DNA from: Monoraphidium neglectum
Taxonomy: Eukaryota; Chlorophyta; Chlorophyceae; Sphaeropleales; Selenastraceae
DNA length: 11,382 nucleotides
Assembly (NCBI RefSeq): GCF_000611645.1
Contig: NW_014011722.1
Location: 1 to 11,382, forward strand
Direction of reading: 5' to 3'
Part shown: one piece after another, positions 1 through 9,391 of the stretch
How the letters are laid out: every line of letters begins with the position of its first letter
Numbering within the stretch: the first letter of the stretch is position 1
Position numbers and translations under genes: made by a program
Notes under the pieces: model-generated
Database searches by the model: none
Told to the model about the DNA's origin: nothing
What the model saw: the letters and a program-made list of their open reading frames with translations, nothing else

Positions 1-242
1 GGTTGGAGGTGATGGGGTGAGGGAATTGCAAATGCAGGGCAGAGTGATTGGGGGTGGCATCATGTCACTGAATTGTCTGGATGCGTGGGCGAAGCAGTGC
101 AGCGCATCCACGGCTGGCAACCCCTGGCGTTGGGGCCCGCACCAGATCATGCACGGCCCACAACACTGCCGCATGACGAACTCGCAAGGGCCGGTGAGGA
201 GCAGTGCAGTGCGTTTCAGTGCAGCGATGCGGCGCGCCTCAC
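1..242 (-). other. Start of last visible intron of the SGNH hydrolase gene
   Basis: After the CA|GTGAGG donor at 242 no reading frame continues the protein convincingly. Read on the minus strand, the final roughly 55 bases before the window edge are strongly pyrimidine-rich with few AG dinucleotides, like the tract before a splice acceptor. The terminal exon therefore probably begins just outside the window. This is inference from composition. Confidence 0.5.
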
Positions 243-3200
243 TGTGGGTGCGGGCTGATGGGCATGCGCTCCGTGTGCAGCTCGCTGGTGGGGGTCTTGT
301 TCTTCGCGTCCATCACCACCTCCTTGCAGGTGCAGCCAGACTTGCAGGAAACACGCACCTGGGGCGCCGGAGCAGGGGCGGGGGAGGCGGCAGGGGCAGG
401 GTGGCGGGAGCGCTGATGTTGGCGGCAAGCACAAGAATGCGTGCCTCTGCCCTGATTGTCGACGCTCGCAAGCCGTCACGCCGCTGCTGCCCCGTCGGGG
501 GCTCGCGCACAGCCCCTGCAAGCTGATGTCCCCCCCCTGCGGCCCACCTTGCCCATGTCAGAGTATGACTTGAGGAACGACAGCGCCAGCATCACCTGAC
601 ACAACAAACTGGGGGTCCTCAGTGCAATGACGAATGCTCGCAAGGTCAATTTCCAAGCACATGGACCAAATGGAAGCTGCAGCCCCTGTTCTGGCACCAC
701 CAATCCCGCCGCAGCTCGCCTGGCTAAGCCTGCAGTGTTGTTCCCCTGCTCCTCGCTCGTGAGTCCGGCCGGAAACTAACTAACAATCCGCACCCGACCC
801 CAGTTGTGACCCACCGTGGCGTCTGCCTCCTTGTCCTGTGTGCTGAGGACGTCGCTATTCACATCGATGTCCAGGTACGCCCCCACCTGGTTTGCAGGCG
901 GTGGTATTAGGTTTAACAGGCTATGCAGGTGCATGCATGGTGATGCGGTTGCTGCTGTTGTTGCTGTGGACACCACAGCACAGGCAACCCACCTGCTGTG
1001 CTCCACGCGCACCGCCTGATGATGCGTCTGGCGCATGCGGCCTCCCTGCCCTCCACGACCACCCTCGCCGCGCGGCCCACCTCCTTTGACGCAAAGCCGT
1101 ATTTGTGGCACCCCGGGCACGCGCTGCTGCCCTCGTCCACCCACTGCCACGCGCCCTCCCCGCTGGGCGCCACCACCTTCTGCAGCCCCTCCCCCTCCGC
1201 GCAGAACGTGGGCCAGTCCTCCATGGCCGCGTCCCTGTTCAGGGGCGCCACCATGGGCGCGGGCGGCGCGGCGGCGGCGGCCTCGAGGCGCGAGCCGTGG
1301 TGCTTTATCATGCGGAGGGCCTGCCGGCGGAGGCCCCAGGCCAGGTACGAGGCGTACAGCTTGGCGCCGTGGTCGCTCACTGGTGGGTGCGGGGGTTGGG
1401 TGGAGGGTGGGGATGGGATTGAGGGGCTGTGTCACGTTTTGGCGGGACGGACTGATCTGTGAGCAGCTGCCGAAAGCCGCTGTCCCGTAAACCATGTGAT
1501 ACGCTGTGCCCGCAGCCCTGCTCGGCAGACCCCAGAGCCAGATGGACTGCGGAGGCCCGAGCCTCGCATGCGCGACACTACAAAATCTTGCAATGGCAGT
1601 CCCCCTGTCCTACCATGCACGATGTCGACCAGAATCTCGGAGCGGTTGATGCGATAGTGGTTCCCTGGGTCAAACATGACATCATAAAGCGAGTCACGTA
1701 CGCTCATCATCTGACGGGGAGAATTGGTTGTGGGGGGAGGGGTGGATCAAGAGGCGAACGAAGGCCCTCTCCTGGGTGTGCAGACTGTTGGCTGAGAGCT
1801 GTTAGAAACACACCAAGAGCTCCTGTGTCCGCAGTGCCACGAGCAAGCATCCAATTGGCAAAGGGCAGCCGGAAAACCAAGGCAGCAGTGTTAGTGCTAG
1901 GGAGCCTAGCGGCCTTCGCCGGGCGGGCGCCAAGCCGTTTGCGCCCATTGATTGCGCGCGACAGGCCCTGGGCATCACCGGGATGCCGTATCGCCGGGCT
2001 ATGACGGCGTGCTGGTCCTCGCCCGTGTTGTAATACACCTGCGCGGCGGGAGTGCCATTGCAAGCATGGCCGCCAACAGGATGTTGGCTAGGCCCCAGTA
2101 CCGCACAAATTGTGCTATTTAGGGGGTTGGTCTAGCTCGCATGGGCCTGGTGGGCGCTGCGGCACAGGTAAAAGTTGTGACCCGCTGCCAGCGAGCTCGC
2201 GGCGGCCAAACGCGTGGCCTGCGCCCTCCGAGAAGCCGCTGCCCATGACCACCCACCTCCCTCTCTCCCTTCTTGTCGAGCCACATGAAGGCGGCAAATG
2301 TCATCATCGCGGCCTGGGGGGAGCGCTTGAGAATCTGCAGCCAGCGGCGCGGCGTGGTGCGGCGTGGTGCAACGCCGGGCGTCACAGCAGGCCAGCCGGC
2401 CACCTGCAGTTATTCCTTTGATACAGCACCGATGCCGAGCTGGCACTTACGCCGCATGCAAGTCCCAGCTGAAAGGCATGCTGCCTTCCTTGCGATGGGT
2501 CAACGGTCTGCCCTCGTTGAAACGAACTATACCAGCTACGCCAGCGAGCCAGGCCCTCGCTGCCGCTGCCTAGGAGCAGGGTCATCCGCCCTCCTCTCCT
2601 CTGTGCCGCAAGCTGTGCCGGCGCCACGCCCAGGGTCAACTGCGCTCGTGACCCAGCCCAGCGCTTGCCCCACGCCCCCATACCCTCTCACCCGCCGTAT
2701 GAGCGTCTCGTACCCCGCGTTCTGAGGTGCGGTGAAGCACTGGCACTGGCCGCCGTACCCGTTAATGGAGTACTCCACCACAACAAGATCAGCGTCCTCC
2801 GGCATGTCCTGTGTGTGTGTGTGTGTGTGCGCGCGCGTGCGTGCGTGCGTGCGTGCGTGTGTGTGTGTGTGTGTGCGTGTGTGTGTGTGCGTGTGTGTGT
2901 GTGTGTGCGTGTGTGCACAGGCATGCACGTGCGCGTGTGTGCATCAAAGGGTCTGTGGGTGTGCAAAGTGCGGTGTGTTGCATCTGCATGGTGAACATTG
3001 TGTGTGTGGGGAAGGCAGGGGCGCTTCGAAGCGCAGCCAATTGAACGACGACACGGGCGCCCCTCGGCCGCAACATGGGTGCCCGCAGCCCAATCGACGT
3101 AGCTACTGCTTCCATCCCCACATAGCAAGGGCCATGCCAGCATGTTGGACTGGAGGAGTTGGAACGGTCCTTGCCCCACGGACTGCTCGCTGCTCAATGC

Positions 3201-3957
3201 ACACCATTTCACAAACTCTCTGAAGTGCCTCAGTTGCTGCCACATACATAGTCTGCCATGTGGCGCGTCAAAACACACACAAACTAGCGTTTTGTGACCC
3301 TGTCACGGCCGTTGCAACCCTCCCAACTGCCTACCCGCAGGTGCAATATGCGCGGCGACACCTCAACAACGGCGCCGCTACATGCTGTCCATAATGCACC
3401 CGTGCTGCCCATGCGATGGAAGAAACTCGCCAGTCTGCTGCAGCCCGCTCGCCCACCTGCACCAGACACAGCGCTGCGAACGTCGCCGCCGTTGCGCGCC
3501 GCGCCATGTTGGTGAGCTCGAAATCGACCCCCGGGAACGACGTCCGCAGCCACTCAACAAACTGCTCCGGGTAGGACGTCTTGCTATAACGGTAGCCGAC
3601 TGTCACGCTGCCGCCGAAAGCCACAACCTTGACGACAGACCCCGGGGTGAGCAGCTTCTGGGTGAGGCGCGCCCACTGGCGGGGCGACGGCTCAAACTTG
3701 TAGCCCTGGGCTGCTAGCCGCTCGCTGAGGGCGAGCTTGAGCGCAGAGATGCGCTCGACCGCCGCCCGCTGGTCAGAAGAGAGAGGCCCGCGTGAAGAGA
3801 AAGCCGAGGCGGTCGTAGGGAACAGCGCGATCGCCGCGGTGGTCACGAGGAGCAGGAGCGCGAGGCGGCGCGCCGGTCGGTCTGGGTGCGTCGCTGCTCG
3901 CGATGTCCGAGTTGCCACGGGGTCACCTGACCCAAAGCCGCTGCTGATTGCCACCAT
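243..3957 (-). CDS. SGNH/GDSL-type esterase-like hydrolase, nine visible exons, 3' end outside window
   Basis: Probable secreted or membrane-anchored SGNH hydrolase (ester hydrolysis; substrate unknown). Exons in coding order: 3957-3457, 2808-2692, 2334-2257, 2038-1979, 1710-1614, 1379-1081, 886-815, 595-548, 358-243. Every junction is GT/AG and phases match: phase 0 except intron 5 (phase 1) and the last donor (phase 2). The ATG follows an in-frame TGA by two codons and sits in an A-rich context (ACAAAAATGG). About 463 residues are visible. Residues 31-52 are a hydrophobic segment after an arginine-rich stretch (signal peptide or anchor). Block I is [12 protein letters not shown] with nucleophile candidate Ser117. 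The block III-like segment is VVEYSINGY with Asn183. The DxxH motif is DIVH, Asp281/His284, followed by [14 protein letters not shown]. An alanine/proline linker follows near residue 320, then a C-terminal region with [17 protein letters not shown] and SCKSGCTCK. The order of motifs matches algal and plant SGNH proteins as I remember them. The visible part stops at a CA|GTGAGG donor (242), so at least one exon is missing on the left. Family confidence is high; biological role is unknown. Confidence 0.88.
1385..1426 (+). other. G-quadruplex-capable G-run cluster opposite an intron acceptor tract
   Basis: The plus strand has seven runs of three or more G within 42 bases, separated by loops of one to five bases. 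On the minus (coding) strand this is the C-rich tract directly before the exon 6 acceptor (CACCCACCAG) of the SGNH gene, so splicing explains at least part of the composition. Quadruplex formation is a prediction. Confidence 0.5.
2351..2370. repeat. Perfect tandem duplication of a 10-mer (GGCGTGGTGC)
   Basis: Two adjacent identical copies lie in intron 2 of the SGNH gene, 16 bases upstream of the exon 3 acceptor on the coding strand. It is probably a small slippage product in the splice tract; no function is evident. Confidence 0.7.
2810..2944. repeat. (TG)n/(CG)n alternating purine-pyrimidine microsatellite in intron 1 of the SGNH gene
   Basis: Bases 2810-2919 alternate purine and pyrimidine without a break. 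They are made of TG runs with CG-rich inserts, including a TGCG run near 2838-2858. After one break at 2919/2920 the alternation resumes to 2944. Such sequence is a classic Z-DNA former. The tract fills the 3' end of intron 1 (3456-2809 on the minus strand). On the coding strand it reads as (AC)n ending in the AG acceptor directly before exon 2, replacing the usual pyrimidine tract. Confidence 0.95.
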
Positions 3958-5022
3958 TTTTGTTCAAGAACCGATCAGCAGGCCATGTCACTAGGGCCCG
4001 CGGCCTCACAACGAACGGCGATTGGGATGTGCCAGTGTGCAAAAGGGCGTCCTTCTGATGCTGCGGGTTATGACCTGGATGATCGTCCCAGCCATATACG
4101 GTGGAATTGGATTGTCGTGTGTGTGCGCGCCAGGGCAGTTTGGCCAGCGTCCTGCAAGTGGAGTGATGCTCACTGCTTCTCCCGCGCAGTCCTCTCTGTC
4201 GGAATGAGTAATGCTGAACACGTTTGAATTCCAAATAAGGTTGATCGACCGAGACTACAGGCCTGTGCGGGCGAGCACACAGCGCAGTGAGCACAGCACT
4301 TCCGCGCTCATGTGTCCCGACGGTTGTGCACAGTTGCTCGACTTTGGAATGACCGAGCTTGCATGAATGGCTCACCCAGGTCAGCTTCTGTTCTGCACCA
4401 TGATTTCATACACACAACCTCAACCAGGATGCCAGGCGTCCATGCATTTTGACATGCTGCTATCGGTAGTACGTTGACAATTTCCCCAACGGACGCATTC
4501 GTACGAACGCACCTGGTGCACACACATACCCGTAATACAAAATCGCAGTGAGAAGCCTCATTCTGGTTGTGGTGATGCACTGCGGCGTTGGGGGCAGGCA
4601 CTTTGAGCGTGAGAGCACGCTTCCCCCTGCCACCCGCCAGGCTTCCGCCATTCGTGACAGGCGTCGGTCAGCTCAACCGTTTGCCCTAGGCTCGTAGCTG
4701 GGTGCTACATGCACAATGAACGCATAGCAGCCTCGCGAAGCAGCCTTGCGGCGCCAATGCAGCCCCACGTAGTCCCTATCTCAGGCCTCCGCGCACATGC
4801 ACTATTGTAGGGTGCTCCGCTGCCGACCCAGCACGCAACACCAAGCTGCGGGATCCTGCAGGAAACCACAGCCGGTTCCAGAAAACACACAGTTGCCCAT
4901 GCCACCCAAGCTGACAAGGTCCTGCAGCTTTCCTGCAACCTGGCGTAGCGCTGCCAACGCAGACCCCGTAGCCATCCCGATCAGCAGAACCGGCAGCTTG
5001 CCAGCACTCATCACGGGGGTCC
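3958..5022 (-). promoter_or_regulatory. Upstream region of the SGNH hydrolase gene; no gene seen
   Basis: This stretch must contain the 5' UTR and promoter of the minus-strand SGNH gene starting at 3957. A weak TATA-like run on the minus strand (GTATATGG, around 4093-4100) lies about 140 bases upstream of the ATG. Short open frames exist on both strands but none has recognisable motifs, and GC content is visibly lower than in the exons. No tRNA, inverted terminal repeat or transposase-like frame was seen. The promoter assignment rests on position only. Confidence 0.3.
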
Positions 5023-5103
5023 CTAGAGCTCCTGACGGGCCTTATCAGGGCCCCAGTCTTTCAGCGCGCGCCCTTCCTCGTGCAACACCACAATGATTCC
5101 ATT
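5023..5103 (-). other. Possible isolated exon or gene relic of unknown family
   Basis: On the minus strand an acceptor-like sequence (GGTTTTGGCAG) precedes 26 codons ending in TAG. The peptide begins NGIIVVLHEEGRALKDWGPD and ends KARQEL, with a mixed, non-repetitive composition more like real protein than the surrounding frames. No flanking exon with matching phase was found in either direction. The next minus-strand frame (5014-4802, starting MMSAGKLPVLLIG) is open and has a hydrophobic patch but is not clearly linked. It could be the 3' exon of a decayed gene, or chance. Confidence 0.2.
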
Positions 5104-5736
5104 CTGCCAAAACCAGGCAATTCATGTGAGCCCCGTCCCATTCCTAGCGCCAAGCTATCCCAAACGGCGCACAGCCCGCCAAATCTGCTGACCGTGTGGA
5201 GCCTCACCTCGCCACAGCGTCACCAACACGGCACCCCGTAAGCGTGTCCTCAGACCGCCATGCGCCGCCTGATGCATACCCAACATGCGGCCGCCAAGCT
5301 CTTCGCATCTGGCATGATGCAATAGTCACACCCGAGTCTCTGGGCTCACAAGAACCTTCTGTCGATCAGCCTCACAGTTGTGCCTGCATGCAGGCTGGTG
5401 CCACCTAACCATCCCTGCCTGGAACCTGTATAGGTCATACTGCCCCAGACAGACTTATCCCAGCCACCCTGCCCCCAACCCCATGGCGCAACGAGAGCAT
5501 GTCACCCTACGAACAGCATCATACTGTGTGCCCCAATCAGATGCTTAAATCCCAAGCTCTGAAGAGTATCGTCAGGAGCACAAATCACCGGCTGAATTAC
5601 ATCCAGCACTCAATGTACCAGGCATCCAGCTGAACTACACCCTCAACATACTGCGTGGAGCGGCTCGACAGTGGGAGCGTTTGCGCACAAAAAAGCGCCC
5701 TGCGCAAGTACATGAGGACTGTCTCTGCCTACCGCC
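5104..5736. other. Intergenic sequence; no gene recognised
   Basis: No open frame with recognisable features was found on either strand. The plus strand is C-rich and relatively AT-richer than the coding regions. It probably contains the distal 3' UTR and polyadenylation site of the minus-strand DUF506 gene. Confidence 0.5.
5597..5601 (-). terminator. Candidate TGTAA polyadenylation signal for the DUF506 gene
   Basis: TGTAA on the minus strand is the first such pentamer I found downstream of the stop codon at 6557. TGTAA is the usual poly(A) signal in Chlamydomonas and its relatives. It would give a 3' UTR of roughly 970 bases, long but within the range seen in these algae. A pentamer can occur by chance, so this is tentative. 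Confidence 0.3.
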
Positions 5737-6036
5737 TTGCCCCAGCCACAGGTGTTTCCAGCCTTGCCCAGCTGCATGCTGCGAGCAGTGTGCGCAGCAT
5801 CAATTATTAATCAGGAGGGCGAGCCCATTGCAGAAGGGTCCAGTGGCGACATCATGACAAACACCATGCAAGCGGAGGATGACATTGACGTGCCACAAAC
5901 GCTGTTGACATCAAAATCGCCCGAACAACGCCGCCATGCTGCGCATGTCGTTTGCGCAAAGCTTTGGCGGCGTCCCAGGCTTCAGGCAATCGGGATGCAA
6001 CCCGCTTGCCAAGCCAGAAAGTACATCAGTGCGTGA
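5737..6036 (+). CDS. Doubtful small open reading frame, 99 codons, unknown
   Basis: ATG-initiated frame with a mixed, partly acidic composition in its middle (INQEGEPIAEGSSGD, AEDDIDVPQTLL), unlike the low-complexity chance frames elsewhere. It lies antisense to the expected 3' UTR of the DUF506 gene. No domain, targeting signal or membrane segment is visible, and a second plus-strand frame overlaps it between about 5930 and 6110. It could be an unannotated small gene, a remnant, or chance. Confidence 0.18.
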   Translation: MPQPQVFPALPSCMLRAVCAASIINQEGEPIAEGSSGDIMTNTMQAEDDIDVPQTLLTSKSPEQRRHAAHVVCAKLWRRPRLQAIGMQPACQARKYISA

Positions 6037-6556
6037 GGGGTGGCGTGGCTACAAGCTGGAGAGGATGAGACGGGGCGCGGGAGCAACCGCAATGGGCTTG
6101 GCCACGCGTCGATGAAGGGTGCCTGTCAAGGCAGGACAGAGTCCTTGTGCGGTACGCCGGCCTAGCATTGCGTGCCTAGCTAGTGCCTAGAAGGAAGCAT
6201 TGAAAGTCAACAGCATGAGGATGCGCGGGTGGACGCCTGCGCCCACCCGCACGTGGGCTCTGAAACTCTTTTGCCAGTGTGGACAAACGCAACAATGCTC
6301 AGGACGCACAACACAAGTTTGCCAACTGAGCGCGATCAGGGGCAGATGGGCTGTTGGTACCGCTAAAGCCCGTCTCATTGGTCGCACGGCTGCAACGCCA
6401 CCCACCGGCGGGCTCGACGCCTGCCTAGCTATGGCCACTTCTGGATGGTCTGGATGCCGCAATCTGGCGGCGCCCTGCCCGGCTGTTTGCTTCAGCATCG
6501 ACACGCTGCCTCTCGGCCATGCAAGGGCCTTTGTGCGAGGGCCTGCAAGGGGCCCT
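6037..6556 (-). other. Probable proximal 3' UTR of the DUF506 gene
   Basis: Sequence directly downstream of the TGA at 6559-6557. No convincing separate gene was seen. Three CCTAG copies cluster at 6161-6190. The assignment rests on position. Confidence 0.4.
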
Positions 6557-6664
6557 TCACCTCGCCCCCAGCGCGCCTGTCAGACGAACAGTGCGCACCC
6601 GGGGGAGCAGCTCGTCCAGACTCTTGAAGCGCCTGGCTTTGCCGCCACCCAAAACCATGCTTGC

Positions 6665-6695
<31 letters not shown>

Positions 6696-6727
6696 TGCTG
6701 CTGCTGAGCCGAAAGCAGGGCCTGCTG

Positions 6728-6788
<61 letters not shown>

Positions 6789-9391
6789 AGTGTCTGCAGC
6801 CGCTGTGGCTGCTCGTGCTCCTGAAATGGCGGCACTGCCTTCTGTGCACCGCTCCACTGGTGGGCGCCGAGCTGGCCACAGTTCTCGTCGCTCTCTGCCA
6901 GTTGGGGCGAATGCGCGCCGCGTGGGGCGCGGCGCCATGCCAGCCGCCCCTCAGCAGCCGTCCCTGGGAGCGACTGGGACGGGGTGCGGACACCCAGCAT
7001 TGCTGCCACCGCCGCTGTTTGAGGCGCGACACCCGCACGTCCAAGGGGCGAATTGCCACGGCTGCAAGGCTGCGCGCCGCCATTGTCGCTGCTGCAGTTG
7101 CTGCTGGGGGTCTTGTCGCTGCTGCCGCAGTCGCTGCTGGTGGTGCTGCTGCAGCAGCAGCCCCCGCAGTCGCTGGGGCAGCAGGCGGCGCGGCGGATGG
7201 CGCAGGCGGGTGCGCTGCTGCGCCGCAGGCGGTGCCCGTCGTGGTGGTCGTCTGGAAACCCAAAAATCACAACGTGCGGCACCGCATCATCGTCCACGCG
7301 CGTGCAACGCGCACGCCCGCACCGCAGTGCGAACGCCGCCGCCGCTGCCGCCGCCGTCGCTGTGGCCTGGGCGGGCGGGGCCAAAGCGGAGGCCGCGCGA
7401 CCCGGGACGTCTGCTGGCCGTGCGGGCTTTGCGGCAGCGGCGGCGGCGGTGCGCTGGAAGGAGGAGTGGTAGGGCGCGAGCATTGTTGCATAGTCGAGGC
7501 CCTGAAAAGCAGCGGGGCGAGCAGGATTCCAGTCTGAGAGTAGGAACGTAATCAGCAAGGAGGGGCAGGTAGATGCCCTGCTCACATGCTCATGCAGCAG
7601 CGTGAACCCCAGCTGCACCCCAAGGTGCATTCAGAACGTTGTGTCTAGTTCACAGGGAGCGGTCTGCGGGCACGCCCTCGCAGCCCCACCTGCTCTGTGG
7701 CGGGCAGCAGCGGGACGAGGGCGTCCTCAAAGCCGTCCGCCGCCGGCGGCACCCAGCGCGACAGCACCGCGCGCGGCTCCCGCCAGGGCGGCAGCGGCGC
7801 CCCCAGCTGGTGGAACAGCAGGCGCGTGGCGGCCGCCATGATGTGGGCGGCCAGCAGCAGCGACTCCAGCGGGCCCACAAAGTCCTGCGGGATGCAAGGC
7901 GGGTGTGCGGCGCACAGCGGCGGTCGGCAACCGGCAGGCAGCAGCGCTTCACTCCAGCTTGCCGGTTGAGAGGCGCCTGCAGCACGCGGTCAGCCGGCGC
8001 GTGCTGCTGCGTCGCGGTGGCACATCTATGGGGCCCCGTTCTTCACGGCGCGGCTCACTGCGCAGCCCCGCTTGAAGTCGCCGCCACGCCACAAGGATCC
8101 CAAAGCGCGACCCCTTGCCCCCACACGCACGCCCCGCCCCCTGTCGCCATCATGCGTGCCCAAAGCACGTTCCTGCGAGCACCCACCTGCGGCAGGGCGT
8201 CCAGCAGTGAGTCATACCAGGGCCGCGACTTGGCCTGCGTGAAGGCGTCCCGAAAGTTGAGGTCCACCACCAGGTCACAGGGGGCCTGGGGGCCTGGTAG
8301 GTTGGGGTCCCAGGAGGGGTTGAGGTTATGGGGTCGGGCCTGAGGTCAAATAAACTGGGGGGTTAGGGAGGGGCTTCAGGTTGCAGGGCCCAAGGGGAAT
8401 TACCCGGGTCGTGCTTGGCGCGGGATAGGGCTGCATGGGTCGTAAGGGGCCGCGCACCTTGGCTGCTCGCGCCGGCGCCGCAGCGCACGAGGAGGAAGGA
8501 GTGGCGCAGCAGGTGCAGGTAGGCGTGGGGCTGCTTGGGGCCCAGGGTGGTGCGGTGTCGCACGATGTAGCCGTGGCGCGCGCGCAGCTCGCAGCCCAGC
8601 ACCCACAGCGCCGCCGCGTCAGAGCCGCGGGCCGCCGTCCGGCACGTAGCGACGGCCCCTGTCAGCTGCGGCCGGGGCATCGAGGGAAGAGGAGGGTTCA
8701 AGGCACGCCTCTGGGGTGCGTGGTGCGCACATATGGCAGGCAACTGAGGGTGGCGGCTGGCTGGCGCTTAGATGTGCTGTGCCCTAGCAAAAGCAAGCTA
8801 CGCCGCCGTGAGCGCATAATCAGCTGGAGCGGCTTGGAGAGCGCCTGGCTGCATGACAGGCCCCTGGCCCACGGTGACAGGAAACCGCGCTCAACCTCGC
8901 GGCCCAAGCCGCCGCATGCGCGCTGACCTGCGCCTGGGCGCCGCTGGCGGGCTTGCACGCGGCACCCAGCGCTTCGACCTCCGCACTTGCGTCATACTCT
9001 GCCTGCGCCGCCGCGCCTGTCATCGTGGCATGCACCATGTCCTGGGGCACAGGTATGATGCGCGTGGAGGGGGGGGGGCAATTCAGAGGCTGGGGTGGCC
9101 TGAGCGGCTGCTGACAGCTGCGAGATACGATAGCAGGCGGGCCAGGCGCCGAGGCCGGACGCGCCGCGGGGAAGATCCCCCGCAACCCCGGCCCGAGTTA
9201 CGACGGGCCTACCACATAGATCAGGCCGCATAGCATACCTCAAAAGAGAAGGGCAGCGTGCCGACAGCGCCCACTGCGCTGGTTGCAGCGACAGCAGCTG
9301 GGCATCCCCATGTGCTGCGGCTGCTGTTCACACTGAGTCCATCCGCCGTGCTGGCGCTTGCCAGAGCGGGGCACAGCGTAGCAACGCCCAT
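6557..9391 (-). CDS. DUF506 / PDDEXK_6 family protein with polyglutamine C-terminal extension, six exons
   Basis: Exons in coding order: 9391-9239, 9041-8928, 8665-8458, 8293-8187, 7884-7690, 7501-6557. All introns are GT/AG, 164-302 bases, with matching phases; intron 3 is phase 1 and the rest are phase 0. The ATG is the first after an in-frame TGA nine codons upstream. Predicted length is 573 residues. Family evidence: VVDLNFRDAF (residues 167-176) matches the plant IDFRSEF block. It is followed by SLLDALPQDFVGP (187-199) and, after a helical stretch, LPPWREPRAVLSRWV (225-239), equivalent to the plant PPWRKAEYMKSKW end. FEDMVHA (50-56) fits the N-terminal block. DUF506 (PF04720) is a plant and algal family with a predicted nuclease-like fold. 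Arabidopsis members RXR1 and RXR3 restrain root-hair growth; the algal role is unknown. The last exon (260-573) is low-complexity with Q18 and Q8-K-Q5 runs, ending FKSLDELLPRVRTVRL. An alternative exon 3 donor at 8403 adds 18 codons in the same phase. The middle of exon 6 may hide another intron. Confidence 0.85.
6665..6784 (-). repeat. CAG/CTG triplet tracts coding polyglutamine
   Basis: Plus strand: (CTG)5 CTT (CTG)8 at 6665-6706, then (CTG)2 CTC (CTG)18 at 6722-6784. On the minus strand they read as CAG, giving Q8-K-Q5 and Q18-E-Q2 in the last exon of the DUF506 gene. The other frames give serine or alanine on the minus strand, and leucine, cysteine or alanine on the plus strand, which explains several long spurious open frames here. 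Confidence 0.95.
8281..8397 (+). other. G-rich stretch opposite intron 3 of the DUF506 gene
   Basis: Many runs of three to six G on the plus strand. On the coding (minus) strand this is mostly the C-rich 3' half of intron 3 leading to the acceptor CCTACCAG, with exon 4 starting at 8293. Quadruplex potential is predicted from the runs only. Confidence 0.4.

Noticed and set aside
998..1490. Plus-strand open frames of about 150 codons
   Set aside because: Antisense to exon 6 of the SGNH gene, which has consistent phases and family motifs on the minus strand.
2810..2944. CRISPR-like or minisatellite array
   Set aside because: Simple dinucleotide repeat with CG inserts; no repeat-spacer structure.
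2536..3278. Several His/Thr or Cys/Val repeat open frames on both strands
   Set aside because: They are translations of the TG/CG microsatellite and lie mainly within intron 1 of the SGNH gene.
3958..6556. Transposable element filling the gap
   Set aside because: No terminal repeats, transposase, reverse transcriptase or integrase motifs were found by eye. A repeat-library search would be needed to exclude a degenerate copy.
6200..7537. Plus-strand open frame of 445 codons with long leucine runs
   Set aside because: It lies antisense to the DUF506 last exon and is open because of CTG repeats and high GC. It has no coherent domain, and the minus strand has spliced, family-supported coding sequence.
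6661..7551. Plus-strand alanine-rich open frame of 296 codons
   Set aside because: Third-frame reading of the same CTG and GC-rich sequence; low complexity only.
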